From Bimastos eiseni (lineage: Eukaryota > Annelida > Clitellata > Crassiclitellata > Lumbricidae), in NCBI GenBank assembly GCA_959347315.1, contig OY365812.1:1368727-1432726 (forward strand): a stretch of 64,000 bases of DNA, written 5' to 3'. Positions within the stretch are counted from its first letter, which is position 1; each line of letters begins with the position of its first letter. Positions 1-11,845 of this stretch are shown here, piece after piece. The translations under genes and the position numbers were made by a program. Below the pieces are notes generated by a model. That model did not search any database. It saw only the letters and a list, made by a program, of their open reading frames with translations, and was not told where the DNA came from.

Positions 1-8
1 TAGCAGCT

Positions 9-56
9 GGTGCCAGTCCCACTTCTGGATGCAGGATGAGGGCGATATTGCAAAAA
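9..56 (+). repeat. Partial RTE-type LINE 3' tail
   Basis: The words GGTGCCAGTCCC, CTGGATG and GATGAGGGCGA occur in the order seen in the roughly 85-bp tail repeat found about 20 times in this window. Only the first half is recognisable; the GTGTCGTTAAACTGC end is missing or decayed. Confidence 0.4.
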
Positions 57-61
57 GTTTC

Positions 62-620
62 GTTCAGCTGCATAGAACATTAAACGTAGGCCTAAGCGTA
101 GGCCTAAGCGAAAATAGAAATGTTGGTCTAGGAGTTCCGCAAACAATAGACGATTGTTCCTCTAACGTGGCTAGCACAGCACCAATTCTTTCGCTTTTAT
201 TCGGAAGATTCTCATTAGCCGGACTCTAGATAGAAAGGATAACGGTCCCTATGTGTTGACTATGACACTATAATAACAAAACATGTACTGGATAATATGG
301 AGAATACTATTTCGCTCCCATTATTTTATTTTCGTGAGGTTCTTGTAGGTCGCTATATAAATGTTTATATACATACATACATACATAATACATACATACA
401 TATAATCTTTGATGTTTAGCCTTCTTCTTACTTCAATGCTTGTTACTTTTGAGTCCAATTCAATTGCAATATCCCACTGTAACAGTAAATTTCAAACGTT
501 AGTATTATTCTTATATCCGATATAATAATATTATGAACTTTTTAATAAAATTGATTATTGTTCCTCCTATGCTCAAGATCGTGTGTGCCAAAGAGCGCAA
601 TGCAATGGCTATCAATGAAG
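62..620. other. AT-rich spacer, no gene seen
   Basis: No coding exon was recognised. A short imperfect TACA/ATAC microsatellite lies at about 366-407. The rest is unique-looking AT-rich sequence leading into the ATCC array. Confidence 0.5.
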
Positions 621-621
621 A

Positions 622-2900
622 ATGTTCCATTCATCCATCCATCCATCCATCTTTCCTTCCATCCATCCTTCCATCCATCCATCCATCTTTCCTTCCATCC
701 ATCCATCCATCCATCTTTCCTTCCATCCATCCTTCCATCCATCCATCCATCTTTCCATCCATCCATCCATCCATCCATCCATCCATCCATCCATCCATCC
801 ATCCATCCATGCATTTATCCATCCATCCATCTTTCCTTCCATCCATTCATCCATCCATCCATCTTTCCTTCCATCCATCCATCCATCCATCTTTCCTTCC
901 ATCCATCCATCCATCCATTTATCCATCCATCCATCTTTCCATCCATCCATCCATCTTTCCTTCCATCCATTCATCCAGCCATCCATTTATCCATCCATCT
1001 TTCTTTCCATCCATCCATCTATCCATCCATCCATCTTTCCATCCATCCATCCGTCCATTTATCCATCCATCCATCTTTCTTTCCTTCCATCCATCCATCC
1101 ATCCATCCATCCATGCATTTATCCATCCATCCATCTTTCCTTCCATCCATTCATCCAGCAATCCATTTATCGATTCATCTATCTTTCCTTCCATCCATCC
1201 ATCCATCCATCTATTTATCCATCCATCCATCTCTACTTCCATCCATCCATCTTTCCTTCCATCCATCCATCCATCCATCCATTTATCGATCCATCCATCT
1301 TTCCTTCCATCCATCCACCATCCATTTATCCATCCATCCATCTTTCCTTCCATCCATTCATCCAGCCATCCATTTATCCATCCATCCATCTTTCCTTCCA
1401 TCCATCCATCCATCCATTTATCCATCCATCCATCTTTCCTTCCATCCATCCATCCATCCATTTATCGATCCATCCATCTTTCCTTCCATTCATCCATCCA
1501 CCATCCATTTATCCATCCATCCATCTTTCCTTCCATTCATCCATCCATCCATTTATCCATCCATCCATTCATCTTTCCTTCCATCCATCCATTCATCCAT
1601 TTATTCATCCATCCATCTTTCTTTCCATCCATCCATCCATCTATCCATCCATCTATCCATCCATCCATTTATCCATCCATCCATCTTTCCTTCCATCTAT
1701 CCATCCATTTATCCATCCATCCATCTTTCTTTCCATCCATCCATCTATCCATCCATCTATCCATCCATCTATCCATCCATCCATTTATCCATCCATTCAT
1801 CTTTCCCTCCATCCATCCATTCGTCCATTTATTCATCCATCCATCTTTCTTTCCATCCATCCATCCATCCATCTATCCATCCATCTCTCCATCCATCCAT
1901 TTATCCATCCATCCATCTTTCCTTCCATCCATCCATCCATTTATCGATCCATCCATCTTTCCTTCCATCCATCCATCCATCTTTTTATCCATCCATCTTT
2001 CCTTCCATTCATCCATCCACCATGCATTTATCCATCCATCTATCTTTCCTTCCATCCATTCATCCAGCCATCCATTTATCGATTCATCTATCTTTCCTTC
2101 CATCCATCCATCTATTTATCTATCCATCTATCTTTCCTTCCATCCATCCATCCATCCATTTATCGATCCATCCATCTTTCCTTCCATCCACCCATCCATC
2201 TATTTATCCATCCATCTTTCCTTCCATTCATCCATCCACCATCCATTTATCCATCCATCCATCTTTCCTTCCATCCATTCATCCAGCCATCCATTTATCC
2301 ATCCATCCATCTTTCCTTCCATCCATCCATCCATCCATTTATCCATCCATCCATCTTTCCTTCCATCCATCCATCCATCCATTTATCGATCCATCCATCT
2401 TTCCTTCCATTCATCCATCCACCATCCATTTATCCATCCATCCATCTTTCCTTCCATCCGTTCATCCAGCCATCCATTTATCCATCCATCCATCTTTCCT
2501 TCCATCCATCCATCCATTTATCCATCCATCCATCCATCTTTCTTTCCATCCATCCATCCATCTATCCATCCATCCATTTATCCATCCATCCATCTTTCCT
2601 TCCATCCATCCATCCATTTATCCATCCATCCATCTTTCCTTCCATCCATCCATCCATTTATCCATCCATCCATCCATCCATCTTTCTTTCCATCCATCCA
2701 TCCATCCATCTATCCATCCATCTATCCATCCATCCATTTATCCATCCATCCATCTTTCCTTCCATCCATCCATCCATTTATCCATCCATCCATCTTTCTT
2801 TCCATCCATCCATCCATCCATCTATCCATCCATCTATCAATCCATCCATTTATCCATCCATCCATCTTTCCTTCTATCCATCCATCCGTCCTTCAATCCA
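622..2900. repeat. 2.3 kb ATCC/TTCC tetranucleotide array with higher-order structure
   Basis: Almost uninterrupted ATCC units carry recurrent variants TTTATCC, TCTTTCCTTCC, CGATCC and rare CCACC / CAGCC blocks. The rare blocks are spaced 45-46 bp apart (1316/1361, 2019/2064, 2237/2283, 2421/2467). CCACC pairs recur at 184 bp (1316/1500 and 2237/2421), so roughly 46-bp subunits form 184-bp higher-order units. All three plus-strand frames are open through it because no stop codon occurs in the motif. These Ser-Ile-His-Pro readings are not evidence of a gene. Confidence 0.95.
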
Positions 2901-3174
2901 ATTATTTGCGTCTTTTATGTGATAAATTATTTTATTCTGTTGTCTTACTTTTCATCGTTGCTTTCACTGCATGCGTTCAATATTTATACTTTCGATGAAT
3001 TCAATAAAATGATCGTTAGGTCTTTTTATTTTTTCATTCCCATTTCGGACTTAGTAGTGGAAAATTAAGTCAAAAATTTTAGGTTGAATAAATCCACAGG
3101 GTTGCCAATATTTTATTTACATTATTATCGTTGAAGCTGACGATTTTAACTGACCAAGCGACGCCTATTTAGAT
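2901..3174. other. AT-rich spacer, no gene seen
   Basis: Flank of the ATCC array. No repeat family or exon was recognised. Confidence 0.4.
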
Positions 3175-3177
3175 CCA

Positions 3178-3365
3178 AGCAGAGTATCGTCTCGAGACAA
3201 TGTTTTGGTCTCGAGACGTATCGAGACAGTTTTTCAGTGTCTCGGTCTCGGGAGCCTGTTGTGTTGGTCTCTGTCTCGCGACAGTGTTTCAAATTTTTAG
3301 AAACTGTCTTGAAGTGAAACTAGTCTCGAACAAGCGGTCTCTATAAGTCTGGCGTTAATTGTCTT
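3178..3365. repeat. GTCTCGAGAC-rich palindromic cluster, possible MITE
   Basis: The words GTCTCGAGAC, TCTCGAGACG, ATCGAGACAG, GTCTCGGTCTCG and GTCTCGCGACAG cluster within about 190 bp in both orientations. Short inverted words of this kind are common in ends of non-autonomous DNA transposons. No target-site duplication could be confirmed, so the class is a guess. Confidence 0.35.
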
Positions 3366-3916
3366 AAAATCTTCGCTCTGATGTCAAAACGGAAGATTGA
3401 TAAACGGCCATTCTGGTTAACGTGTGAGCCACATGATACTGAAATCATTTAAACTATCTTAAAGTGCAAAGTTCTCTGAAATAGAACATGAAATTGTGAA
3501 GCTTGCGTTTAACTTGAAGTTATTGACTGTCTTTGTCGTTGGTGTAAAACCACCATAACCAAAACGATCGGAACAACTTCGAGTTCCTCAATGTGAGTAA
3601 GGATATGCCCAAATTTATAATTTCGTTTAGTATTTGGTATAGATTTGTTTATTTCAAATCGTCTAAAAGATTTCAGACCAAGGACCAAATCACATGGAAT
3701 GACTATAAACCCATATGTTTATAAGTTCTAATTAACACCTAATTAAGGGTGTCTATTACTGCATGGAATGTGTATCAGAAGAGGCGTTGACGTTCGATAT
3801 TAGCAGAAAATTATTATTGGCACTGTCTCATAAATAGGATTATTTGTCTCACGCTACTTCTTTGTCCAGACTTGAACCTAGCACTACTAGAGTTAGGTAC
3901 TATGGTAGAAGATCCG

Positions 3917-4000
3917 GTTTAACGACAGTACGTGATAGCCTAGCAAATGTCTTTTGCGTTACCCTCCTTTATTACAGTTTGAGACTGGCACTGCCTGGGT
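3917..4000 (-). repeat. Diverged RTE-type LINE 3' tail
   Basis: On the minus strand the order is AGGCAGTGCCAGTCTCAAAC, a GGAGGGTAACGC block, then TCGTTAAACC, as in the better copies elsewhere. It is clearly mutated. Confidence 0.5.
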
Positions 4001-5119
4001 TTTGCATTTGAAGTGAAGTAACAACGTTAAGAACTTGCATATATAACACTTGTGGAACCGTTATAAGGGTGTTGATTGTCAGAAGACTAACAATTGAATG
4101 TGTAGCACACTTAGTTAGAATCATATATATAATTTCATTTTGACGACGCTGCTTGATCTCAAAGACCAGTAATGTCGCTCTTCTCAATTATCTTCGGCTT
4201 CTTTTACGTTTTAGATTTTTTCAATCAACTTTAACTTACAAGCTTTTACACTACGAATATTCATTGCATTATTTAATATATATTAAAGAACATTAATATA
4301 TAAATTCATAGACATGTATAATTCAAATTGATTTTATTTGGAACATAATTGTAAGGAACAAACACAAATTTTCAGCATAATACGATTAGTAACAAAAGTT
4401 GGATATATTAACAATATCATGTATTAATTATCAAAGATGTTACCGCTGATTAGTCGCCATAAACGATGGAAGTGCACTTCGGCTTCTGTTAAATCTTTTC
4501 GTTCCGATTAAAAAGTTATACATGCAAAAAATATGGTTGGGTTTCTCATAATAATTATCACTTGATGGCGGTCCCCATGCATCTTGCAGTGGCAAGGACT
4601 GTGCTTGGGTATCCGGCCTACAGTAATACCAAAAAGCAGCTCCAAGTGTGGATCTCACAAAAGCATTCACTGCAGCAATTAGATTAAGAATAGATGATTA
4701 TTCATTATTTCATTACGAAGATTTACATAGCGCCCCTTTAAGGCTACTACTCAGAAGCGCTCCCGACCTCAGTACGGCTGAAAAGAACCGTTATAATTAG
4801 GGTGAGTATAAAAATGGTCTGAACGGACCCTTGGTGAAAACCGCAAAGCCAACGGGAGCGTGTCCCGAGGAGCAAGCCACTGAGGAGGCACAATTTTTTG
4901 AAGTAGCATGATAGCATCTAACTAATTATTTCCCACCAACGCGTGTTAACCTCTGTTTAACGAACTCTTCATCAAAATGGGCGACCAAGGCCGATATCTA
5001 AATTATTTCTTTTCGAATGTTTTTTTATTTGAATGATATAGATTTATTGGAGATGTGCAATATATATATGTGAAGCAATACCCAAGATTAAAAGGTGTCC
5101 AATATTACAAGTTTATCTT
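4001..5119. other. Non-coding stretch with a LINE tail fragment
   Basis: No exon was recognised. Positions about 4715-4800 hold a minus-strand 'TACATAGCGCCCC ... CAGAAGCGCTCCCG' segment of the CR1/L2-like LINE tail family that recurs throughout the window. Confidence 0.4.
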
Positions 5120-5253
5120 ATGCAAAGCGCCATCTCTGAACTGCCGCTTTGCTCAATATTCAATATTTTCTTAATTATCGACTTTAGCAACATCTTGTGG
5201 CAAAAGTCGTTGAGTTTGTTGAGAGAAATAATTTACAAACAGTTCTTACCTTT

Positions 5254-5332
5254 CCTAAACTTACCTCTCCTAAACTTACCTTTCCTAAACTTACCTTTCC
5301 TAAACTTACCTTTCCTAAACTTACCTTTCCTA
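5254..5332 (+). repeat. 15-bp minisatellite (TTTCCTAAACTTACC), about 5 units
   Basis: Five near-perfect 15-bp units sit inside the decayed LINE ORF, upstream of its RNase H motif. The period is a multiple of three, so the frame stays open (LPFLN repeats). It is probably a local expansion, not part of the ancestral protein. Confidence 0.9.
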
Positions 5333-5337
5333 CAGTG

Positions 5338-5834
5338 CAGCTTTCATTAGAGTCTAGACCACTCTTTTTACGGGAAATAATGGTAGCAATGAATCAAATT
5401 AAGATGAGTAACATATGTTTGATTTGGATTCCTAGTCATGTTGATACGTTAGGTAATGAAACAGCAGATGCTTTAGCAAAACAATCTCTTAATTTGCCTA
5501 TTATAAATTCAACAAATTATATGGAATTACAAGAAATCTTTTCCATTATAAAATTTCATGTAGTTAATAAATGCAGATTGAATATGACAATGATTCTAAG
5601 GGCCAACATTATAAATATATTTTTCCTGTGGTAGACACATGCTTAAAATTTACTCACCCAAATAGAAGGAAAGAGGTTCAAATATCAAGATCAAGATTAG
5701 GAAAAGTAAATCTGAATGAAAGACTTCTTATGAAGAAACATGAAACTCGACTTTGTAGTTTATGTAAGGTCCCAGAAAATATTAACCATTTATTATTAAA
5801 TTGTGGAAAAGAGAATATCTCCAACATATTATAA
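5338..5834 (+). pseudogene. LINE ORF2 remnant: RNase H end plus Cys/His knuckle
   Basis: The first frame contains IWIPSHVDTLGNETADALAK, which matches the C-terminal half of LINE RNase H domains (WxPSHxGxxGNExADxLAK). Glycine is replaced by aspartate after HV. At about 5571-5580 the reading shifts frame and continues with KGQHYKYIFP, then a CxxC...H...C knuckle (LCSLCKVPENINHLLLNC). The latter is seen again in copy 2 at 16406-16627. The frameshift, the minisatellite insertion and the missing reverse transcriptase show that it is dead. Confidence 0.8.
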
Positions 5835-6957
5835 GATGCATGTGTTTTATATCAAATGGATTTTAATTAAAAAATTACTTAGTGATGGTTGCATGCAAAG
5901 TAAAGTTTATATGCTTATTAACCTTATTTCTAATAGAAAAGTAGTTTAAGTGTCGTCTTACATATAAATTGAGTTGGTTTTTTTAGTGTTTGCAAAATTA
6001 GTCATAAAAATGTGTGATAATTAAGAAAGTCAAGTATTATTTCTTATAGATTGATGTTATTGACAATTATATGTGTCAAATAAAAGAATGTAATAAGATG
6101 ATCTTGGTGTAAAGATTATGAATATCTATTATCTGTAAACCTCTGGAAAACATTTTGCACTAGATTAAAAATTCTTTAGTCTGAATGAAGTTTGCTAAAT
6201 GTGATTCAACATGTACTCAGTTATTGGTGTGCTAAAAATGTTTTGTCTTCTTGCATTAAGTTTCTATTGTCAAGTTGCAGCTATGATGATAAGATGTCTT
6301 TGAAATTGGTTTTAGTTGATGTAGATTGGCTAATACTTTGACTTTTAAGGTTGTTTTAATATTTCAATTGCTTTGCATTGATTGTGTTAATTAGGTGCTT
6401 ATACAAATATGTGATAATTAATATTGACCTCATTTGAGTCATTTCATACATATACATGCATATATGACAAATGTTAATGGAGTTGTATTAAAAGGCCACA
6501 GTGAGCAATTGGAGATTTATGCAAAGCTGTAAATCACTGAATTACACCTTGGTATAATATGATAAACGAATGTTATAAACATACATTATATGAAAATATT
6601 TCTGTATTAATGTTTGATAGAATAAGAACATTATGAAATAAATTCATGCTAAAAAGATTCTTTAAAAGTTTGATGATTACATAATTTGATTTATTTTGAA
6701 CATTTCTTGATTCAAATATTAATGCAAATATTGTTACATTTGCATGAAATACTATATTACATGTATTATTGATGTTATTAATACCATTATTATTTTTGTT
6801 GTAAAACAATGAACACTAATGACAGTTTAAAATTCAGACAGTTTTGAATGGTGACTTTCGGACGCTATGAATTTCTTTGCACTGTACTGTATATGTTTCA
6901 AATTGTCGTCAAAGGTCATAGATGTCATATGACGACGTTAAACTGTGGATTAATAAT

Positions 6958-7543
6958 TTAGCAACATATCTAGCTGCTATTGAGCCGTAGGCCTAAATGT
7001 TTGCAATATACCAAGCAAATTTCTTGTTGTCATAATGTTGTCATAATCTGTCGTGAAACTCTGGATCCATCCATTAGCAACAGATCACTCAAAAAGCGTA
7101 ACATTCGGACATTTATATAGCGCTCCTTGATGGTAACTACCCGACTCAAACTCACACAAAAAGATCAGTTTTCCAATCAAGCGTCTAGAGTTTCTTCTCT
7201 TTACGTGGGCTGAGAATGAGATTTGAGATTGTTCTGCAATGATTTCGGTCTCTGATTGTGTCAACGACTATTTTCATATTCATTTAAAGCTATATTAGAC
7301 ACCCTTAATTAACTATAAATTGGTCTTTATATACAAACAACGTTCTTGTTAACGAAATAGATTTCAGACATGCTCCCAAATAGACCAATATTACATTTTA
7401 AAAAATAACTATTGAGAGGAAAACTAATTATAAACTTGAAAAGGAGAATGATAGAAGCGATGTAAATGAGTGTGGTCCTTTACGGGTCCGAAATTTCGAC
7501 AGTAATAGAAGAATACAAGAAAAGGATATTATTTTGTCTATTC
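6958..7543. other. Non-coding spacer
   Basis: No gene was recognised. A short LINE tail fragment (TTTATATAGCGCTCC) lies at about 7110-7160 and an 'AGACACCCTTAATTAA' word of the dispersed family at about 7290. Confidence 0.4.
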
Positions 7544-7757
7544 TGAATTTTATATCGTCCTTCTTCTATCATATTTGGACAGAAGTGTACACACCTCGAC
7601 GGCGCAATCGCAGTTTATACTGCAGACCAATTGTGCGCGAAGGACTTGCTCAAGGTCCCTACACAGTGACGCCTCGGACTAGGGTCGAACCCGCTCAGTC
7701 ATCGCAAGCTGAGTGTAACGGGCCGACAGCTGTATAACCGATTGGCCACCGGGTCAC
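7544..7757 (-). mobile_element. tRNA-derived SINE, copy 1
   Basis: Reading the minus strand, the head has an A-box-like TGGCCAATCGG and a B-box GGGTTCGACCC. Then comes the conserved core TGTAGGGACCTTGAGCAAG, then a tail with AGAAGGACGATATAAAATTC. Three other copies (35184, 39100, 61576) share this order. The A/B boxes at pol III spacing support derivation from a tRNA. Confidence 0.75.
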
Positions 7758-7759
7758 AC

Positions 7760-9415
7760 AATATATCCCGAGTTAAGTGACATCGCTGCGGAAAATGGCA
7801 TTAACTTGGACCGAAATCAATTTCAACACAAATCACAATTCGTAGGATATATTGGAGTTCAATACGTAGGCTTAAATCGAGCATTTAAACACATTTTTTA
7901 TAAGTCCAGAATTATTTGGATTTGTTGTCCATAGAGTAATCGAGAATACATCTACACTGAGGAAGTGATATGATTCGTGAGAGGCGCATTAGAAAAGCTG
8001 TCATTAATCAAACTGTATATAAAATACCCTATTTTCGATTCAATATCAGTATGTTTTGTAATTTTAGGACAATGATTCGTCTCATTGTTATTAGATTCCT
8101 CTCTGCGTCCGAGTGAATGTCTGTATTTCGATTACCAAAAGAAGCCAAAACTCTCTTTTAATACTAATTATTCGTTTTCAGATGCGAAATTGCATTGTTT
8201 AACTATGTTTTCTACGTATGCGTCAGAAATTTGCCGAAAGTGCGAAATGAGCAATATTTTAAATTTTCTGGAGTCACATTTAAAGGTGTCTAATGGTATT
8301 AAAATATTTCGGTGTCGATATTGAATGCAAATCGTCACTTTAAAACTGAAAAAGCACCTTATCCTCATTATTTATTAACCTATACAATCCAGAGTTTAGC
8401 GACATCTTACTGCAACAAATGTCTTTGACTAAGCTTTAATACACTTATTTCAATAATCCAGAAAGTGTAGAGATTTGTTTGTTGGGACTAACGGATAACA
8501 CACTGGGACGGGGCAGAGCAGAGCAGGGTTCAATTCACGTATCACCTGTATGGTTGACCAGTCGTTCTTTCGCTAGATGGCGGCGATTGTTAAATTAAAT
8601 GTACGACGTAATGGGTGCTATGCATGACTGATAACAGTTAAGGTCGACTCCTGCATTAGCTTATCACCATTCGTTCATACTGTGTTTGAAATAGAAAGAC
8701 TTGGACGGAGAGAGAGATTCTCAAAGTATTGTATTATACAAGACATATTTAAAAGCGTCGACCACTCAAAAGAACAGAGGCCTTATTTTAGATGCAATTT
8801 CTGTATCTTTATAAGTAGGGAGATTAATTTTACATTGCATTTGGAATCCTTTCTGCTTTCGAGCAAATGTCTGTAAGAAGCAATAATCTCTTCTAATTTC
8901 TATGCAATGCGTACCATGACAATTCGCTACATTAGTGAAGCGGATTAATTATGTTATAGAGAGAGTTTTAAAGGTGTCTAATAGCATTTCAACGTGGTGG
9001 TTGGCTTATCGTGTACTAATTGTCAAGTTTGAGCTGAAAAGGAACCTTTCCCTATTTTCTAATCATTCTTTAACCTAATGTCGCAAGTGATAGATATATC
9101 CAGAGTTTAGCGACATCTTATGGCAACAAATACCATCAAATAAGTTTGGTTTTACTTGTTTGAATAATCACCACAGTGTAGAGATTTTTTGATGGAAGGG
9201 GGTCCTCAGAGTGAAGAACAGCACATTGAGGCGTAGATCTCAGTAATTGAGTTCGATTCCAATATCCACCGTGTGGTTGACTAGTTCTTCTTTCGTTAGG
9301 CTACGGCGTTGGTTAAATTAGATGTGTAACGTAATCGGCGTCTTGCGTGGCTTGCGACAGTTTAATTCGATTCATGATACACATTGTCATCATTCTTTCA
9401 TACTGTACGGGTGAG
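7760..9415. repeat. Two diverged copies of a long interspersed family (about 8050-8460 and 8640-9200)
   Basis: Both copies show the same word order. There is a T-rich block with TCCGAGTGAATGTCTG or TTCGAGCAAATGTCTG, later AAAGGTGTCTAAT, then a CTGAAAA-GCACCTT/GGAACCTTTCC block, then GAGTTTAGCGACATCTTA followed by a GCAACAAAT block. Similar orders recur at about 12280-13020, 15300-15720 and 18540-18970. No ORF of transposase or reverse transcriptase type was seen, so it is probably non-autonomous. Confidence 0.5.
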
Positions 9416-9760
9416 CCTATGTTTGTGTGCCTATGTTTGTGTGCCTATGTTTGTGTGCCTATGTTTGTGTGCCTATGTTTGTGTGCCTATGTTTGTGTGC
9501 CTATGTTTGTGTGCCTATGTTTGTGTGCCTATGTTTGTGTGCCTATGTTTGTGTGCCTATGTTTGTGTGCCTATGTTTGTGTGCCTATGTTTGTGTGCCT
9601 ATGTTTGTGTGCATATGTTTGTGTGCCTATGTTTGTGTGCCTATGTTTGTGTGCCTATCTTTGTGTGCCTATCTTGGTGTGCCTATCTTTGTGTGCCTAT
9701 CTTTGTGTGCCTATCTTTGTGTGCCTATCTTTGTGTGCCTATCTTTGTGTGCCTGTGTGT
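9416..9760 (+). repeat. 14-bp minisatellite (TGTTTGTGTGCCTA), about 24 units
   Basis: The first two thirds are CCTATGTTTGTGTG units. The last eight or so carry CTATCTTTGTGTG, so the variants are segregated rather than mixed. The 14-bp period shifts frame each unit and no stop arises, giving Cys/Val/Leu-rich readings in three frames that are not genes. Confidence 0.95.
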
Positions 9761-10177
9761 ATGCACATGTGTATGTATGGAGATAAAGTTTCATGCAAAC
9801 ATGGTATGTCAATGCATTAATGTAATTGCCCAATTCACAAATTACTAGAATAATTATAATCGTAAGGGCAACAGACCAAACAGTTAGAACTTGACATTAA
9901 ACAGTCAATCTAACCAGTCATGCTGCGTGTATGGACAACTTTTGGCAAGCATTCGTTTAATTATATAACTAATAACGATGTCTGGAATCCTCGTCGACCA
10001 ACAGTTGGCGTTAGACATTGGATAGTATACTTCTAGTTCTGTTGTATGCCACTGGGAGTTGACACCCTTAATTATGTCATAGGTTAAGCTTAAAGACAAA
10101 TTAATTTCTCATTAATTTGTTTTCGTCATAAACGGAAATTCTCTTATTCATTTTCTCGACTCCGACACCGCTCGCAC
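9761..10177. other. Non-coding spacer
   Basis: No exon or named repeat was recognised. 'GACACCCTTAATTATG' at about 10060 belongs to the dispersed GTGTCTAAT family. Confidence 0.35.
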
Positions 10178-10262
10178 AATGACAGTGCCAGTCCCAAGCA
10201 TTGACAAATGAGGAGGGCGACACTAATAATCCGTATTATCACACAGTGTCGCAAAACTGAAA
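10178..10262 (+). repeat. RTE-type LINE 3' tail
   Basis: CAGTGCCAGTCCCAAGC, GAGGAGGGCGACACTAAT and ATCACACAGTGTCG appear in canonical order. The CCAGTCCCAAGCC(T/C)GGATAAA-type tail is typical of RTE-clade LINEs and SINEs that use them. Confidence 0.75.
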
Positions 10263-10289
10263 GTAATTCCATTGCGTCTGCTTGCAGTC

Positions 10290-10378
10290 CAGCAGTGCCA
10301 GTCCCTAACCTGGAAAAAGGAGGAGGTTGGTTCTAATGGTCTATCTTATCACTCAGTGTCGTTAAACTGCGACTAACC
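10290..10378 (+). repeat. RTE-type LINE 3' tail, second copy in tandem
   Basis: GCAGTGCCAGTCCCTAACC, AAGGAGGAGG and CAGTGTCGTTAAACTGC lie about 30 bp after the preceding copy in the same orientation. The pair is either two insertions into the same hot spot or a local duplication. Confidence 0.75.
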
Positions 10379-10979
10379 AATCAGCCAGTCCTTTGCCTTG
10401 GGAATACGAAGAGCAACCTTCCGTAAGCGTGTCCAGAACACAGAAACTACGACATGTGTCACCCCATCGTACAATGACAAGGACTATAGGCTGAGTATCC
10501 TGCTCGCAGAAAACCACAATATAGTTGTAAGAGTGGTCCATACAAAAGCATTGATTGCGCTAACCCAACAACATCAGGCGTCTGCTGTTGTGATTAGAGC
10601 CTAGGGCAGACAGATTGAATATAATAGAGGGTTGGGGAGGGGTACTGTATCTCCTTCACAGCCTCAGCAGGACTTAGTTTAAAATGACAATGTAACAATA
10701 ATCAGTTGTTAGTAGCGATGCCGTCATAATCATGCATATGTGGCACTATTTAATGCGGGAAATCGTCGGCTAGGCCATACTTATACAGTTTTATTCAGTT
10801 TCAACATCACGCAGGAGACTACTGTCACAGCGGAATGATTACAGCAAGCCATAAGCAGCGGTAACGTTGTTAATGCCAGGCGGCTCGGGTTATTTTTACA
10901 TGGAAAAAATATTTAAATAAAAGCAATGATAAAAAAACTCAGAGGAGGCATTCGTCTCTGCGTCTCAATGGTACCGACG

Positions 10980-11170
10980 CCACTATGTCCATCTACCTCG
11001 AATGACCTTCCTCCATCACTAAGGGCTCAACTAATGATCGGCTTCCTTCATCGGCTACTCACTCTTCAAAGGCGTTTCTTTTGCCGTGAGAGCTTTTCTT
11101 AATAGTTATTCTTTGAGGGATGCCATGTTATTAATCTAAAGATACAATATACTACATGGTATTAAAAGGG
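10980..11170 (+). pseudogene. CR1/L2-like LINE ORF2 C-terminal fragment
   Basis: The reading NDLPPSLRAQLMIGF...LHRLLTLQRRFFCRESFS resembles the WN-LP-xxLR...LKTxLF end of CR1/L2 reverse transcriptases. Similar fragments occur at 44128-44275 and 62030-62165. It is short and decayed. Confidence 0.55.
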
Positions 11171-11540
11171 TTAATGTTATATCTTGCATTCTACGCATGA
11201 AAGTCGTCGTATTTGTCCAGAATTCTTCCAATAAAGAATGGCGTTGGGAGATCATCATTACATTTGCAAACTTGAAAAGAAAATCGACGCTGAGGATTCT
11301 CAATATCAACGATTTATAAACGCTTTACAATCAATGTCCTTCGATTTATTCTCACTTGCGTCCGATGTGGACTGAGGATTAGGCTTGAAGAGGATTTCTT
11401 CAATTCGTTCCGTCTTTAATTGTACCAACACCTGTTACGCTATTCATGCAACGCTCTATTAGACACCCTTAATTTGAATCAATTTCCACTTTCTATAAGA
11501 CTACGTTCTACTTTCGCTCTATCTGTTCTCCTCCATAGCT
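11171..11540. other. Non-coding spacer
   Basis: No gene was seen. 'ATTAGACACCCTTAATTT' at about 11458 matches the dispersed family. Confidence 0.35.
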
Positions 11541-11622
11541 CTAGTGCCAGTCCCAAGCCTGGATAAAAAAGGAGGACAATGCCAACGATCTATTTTATCA
11601 AACAGTGTCGTTAAATTGCAAC
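11541..11622 (+). repeat. RTE-type LINE 3' tail
   Basis: TAGTGCCAGTCCCAAGCC, GGATAAAAAAGGAGGAC and CAGTGTCGTTAAATTGC appear in the standard order. Confidence 0.75.
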
Positions 11623-11696
11623 ACATTATTTACCCTTTCTCTGGATTACGGAAGTTCCCTAAATCGTGTCATGCCATTTGACACGCTGTCATGCTG

Positions 11697-11845
11697 AGAG
11701 CGCTTCTGAATAGCTACTACTGTAAGAAGCGCTAAATAGATAACCAAATACTATACGACACGATTTTAAAACTGGACTGCAGTCGGGAGTGCTTTTGAGT
11801 AGTCTCCGCAACGGGCACTATATAAATCTATAGAATGAATGAACG
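11697..11845. repeat. CR1/L2-like LINE tail fragments
   Basis: GAGCGCTTCTGAATAGCTAC and, about 90 bp later, GAGTGCTTTTGAGTAG then GGGCACTATATAAATC and AATGAATGAATG. This is the tail signature (GCGCTATATAAAT plus a short tandem repeat) shared by many loci here. Confidence 0.55.

Larger units (their letters stand above)
5141..6957 (+). mobile_element. 5'-truncated RNase-H-bearing non-LTR retrotransposon, copy 1
   Basis: The element retains the end of its second ORF and a long 3' region. From about 5820 onward it matches the copy at 16318-17645 over roughly 1.1 kb, including the shared ends GCACTGTACTGTATATG and GACGTTAAACTGTGGA. Both copies are 5'-truncated, as expected for LINE retrotransposition. 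The RNase H domain places it among RNH-carrying LINEs (I-like groups); the exact clade is not determined. Confidence 0.8.

Noticed and set aside
533..3068. Three long plus-strand open frames rich in Ser-Ile-His-Pro
   Set aside because: All three frames are open because the ATCC-type repeat contains no stop codon. There is no conserved domain and no splice or composition evidence of coding.
7596..7757. Intact tRNA gene
   Set aside because: A- and B-box-like words are present, but no cloverleaf arms pair properly. The same sequence recurs with a common tail, so it is a SINE.
9347..9848. Overlapping Cys/Val/Leu-rich plus-strand frames
   Set aside because: Frame shadows of the 14-bp minisatellite.
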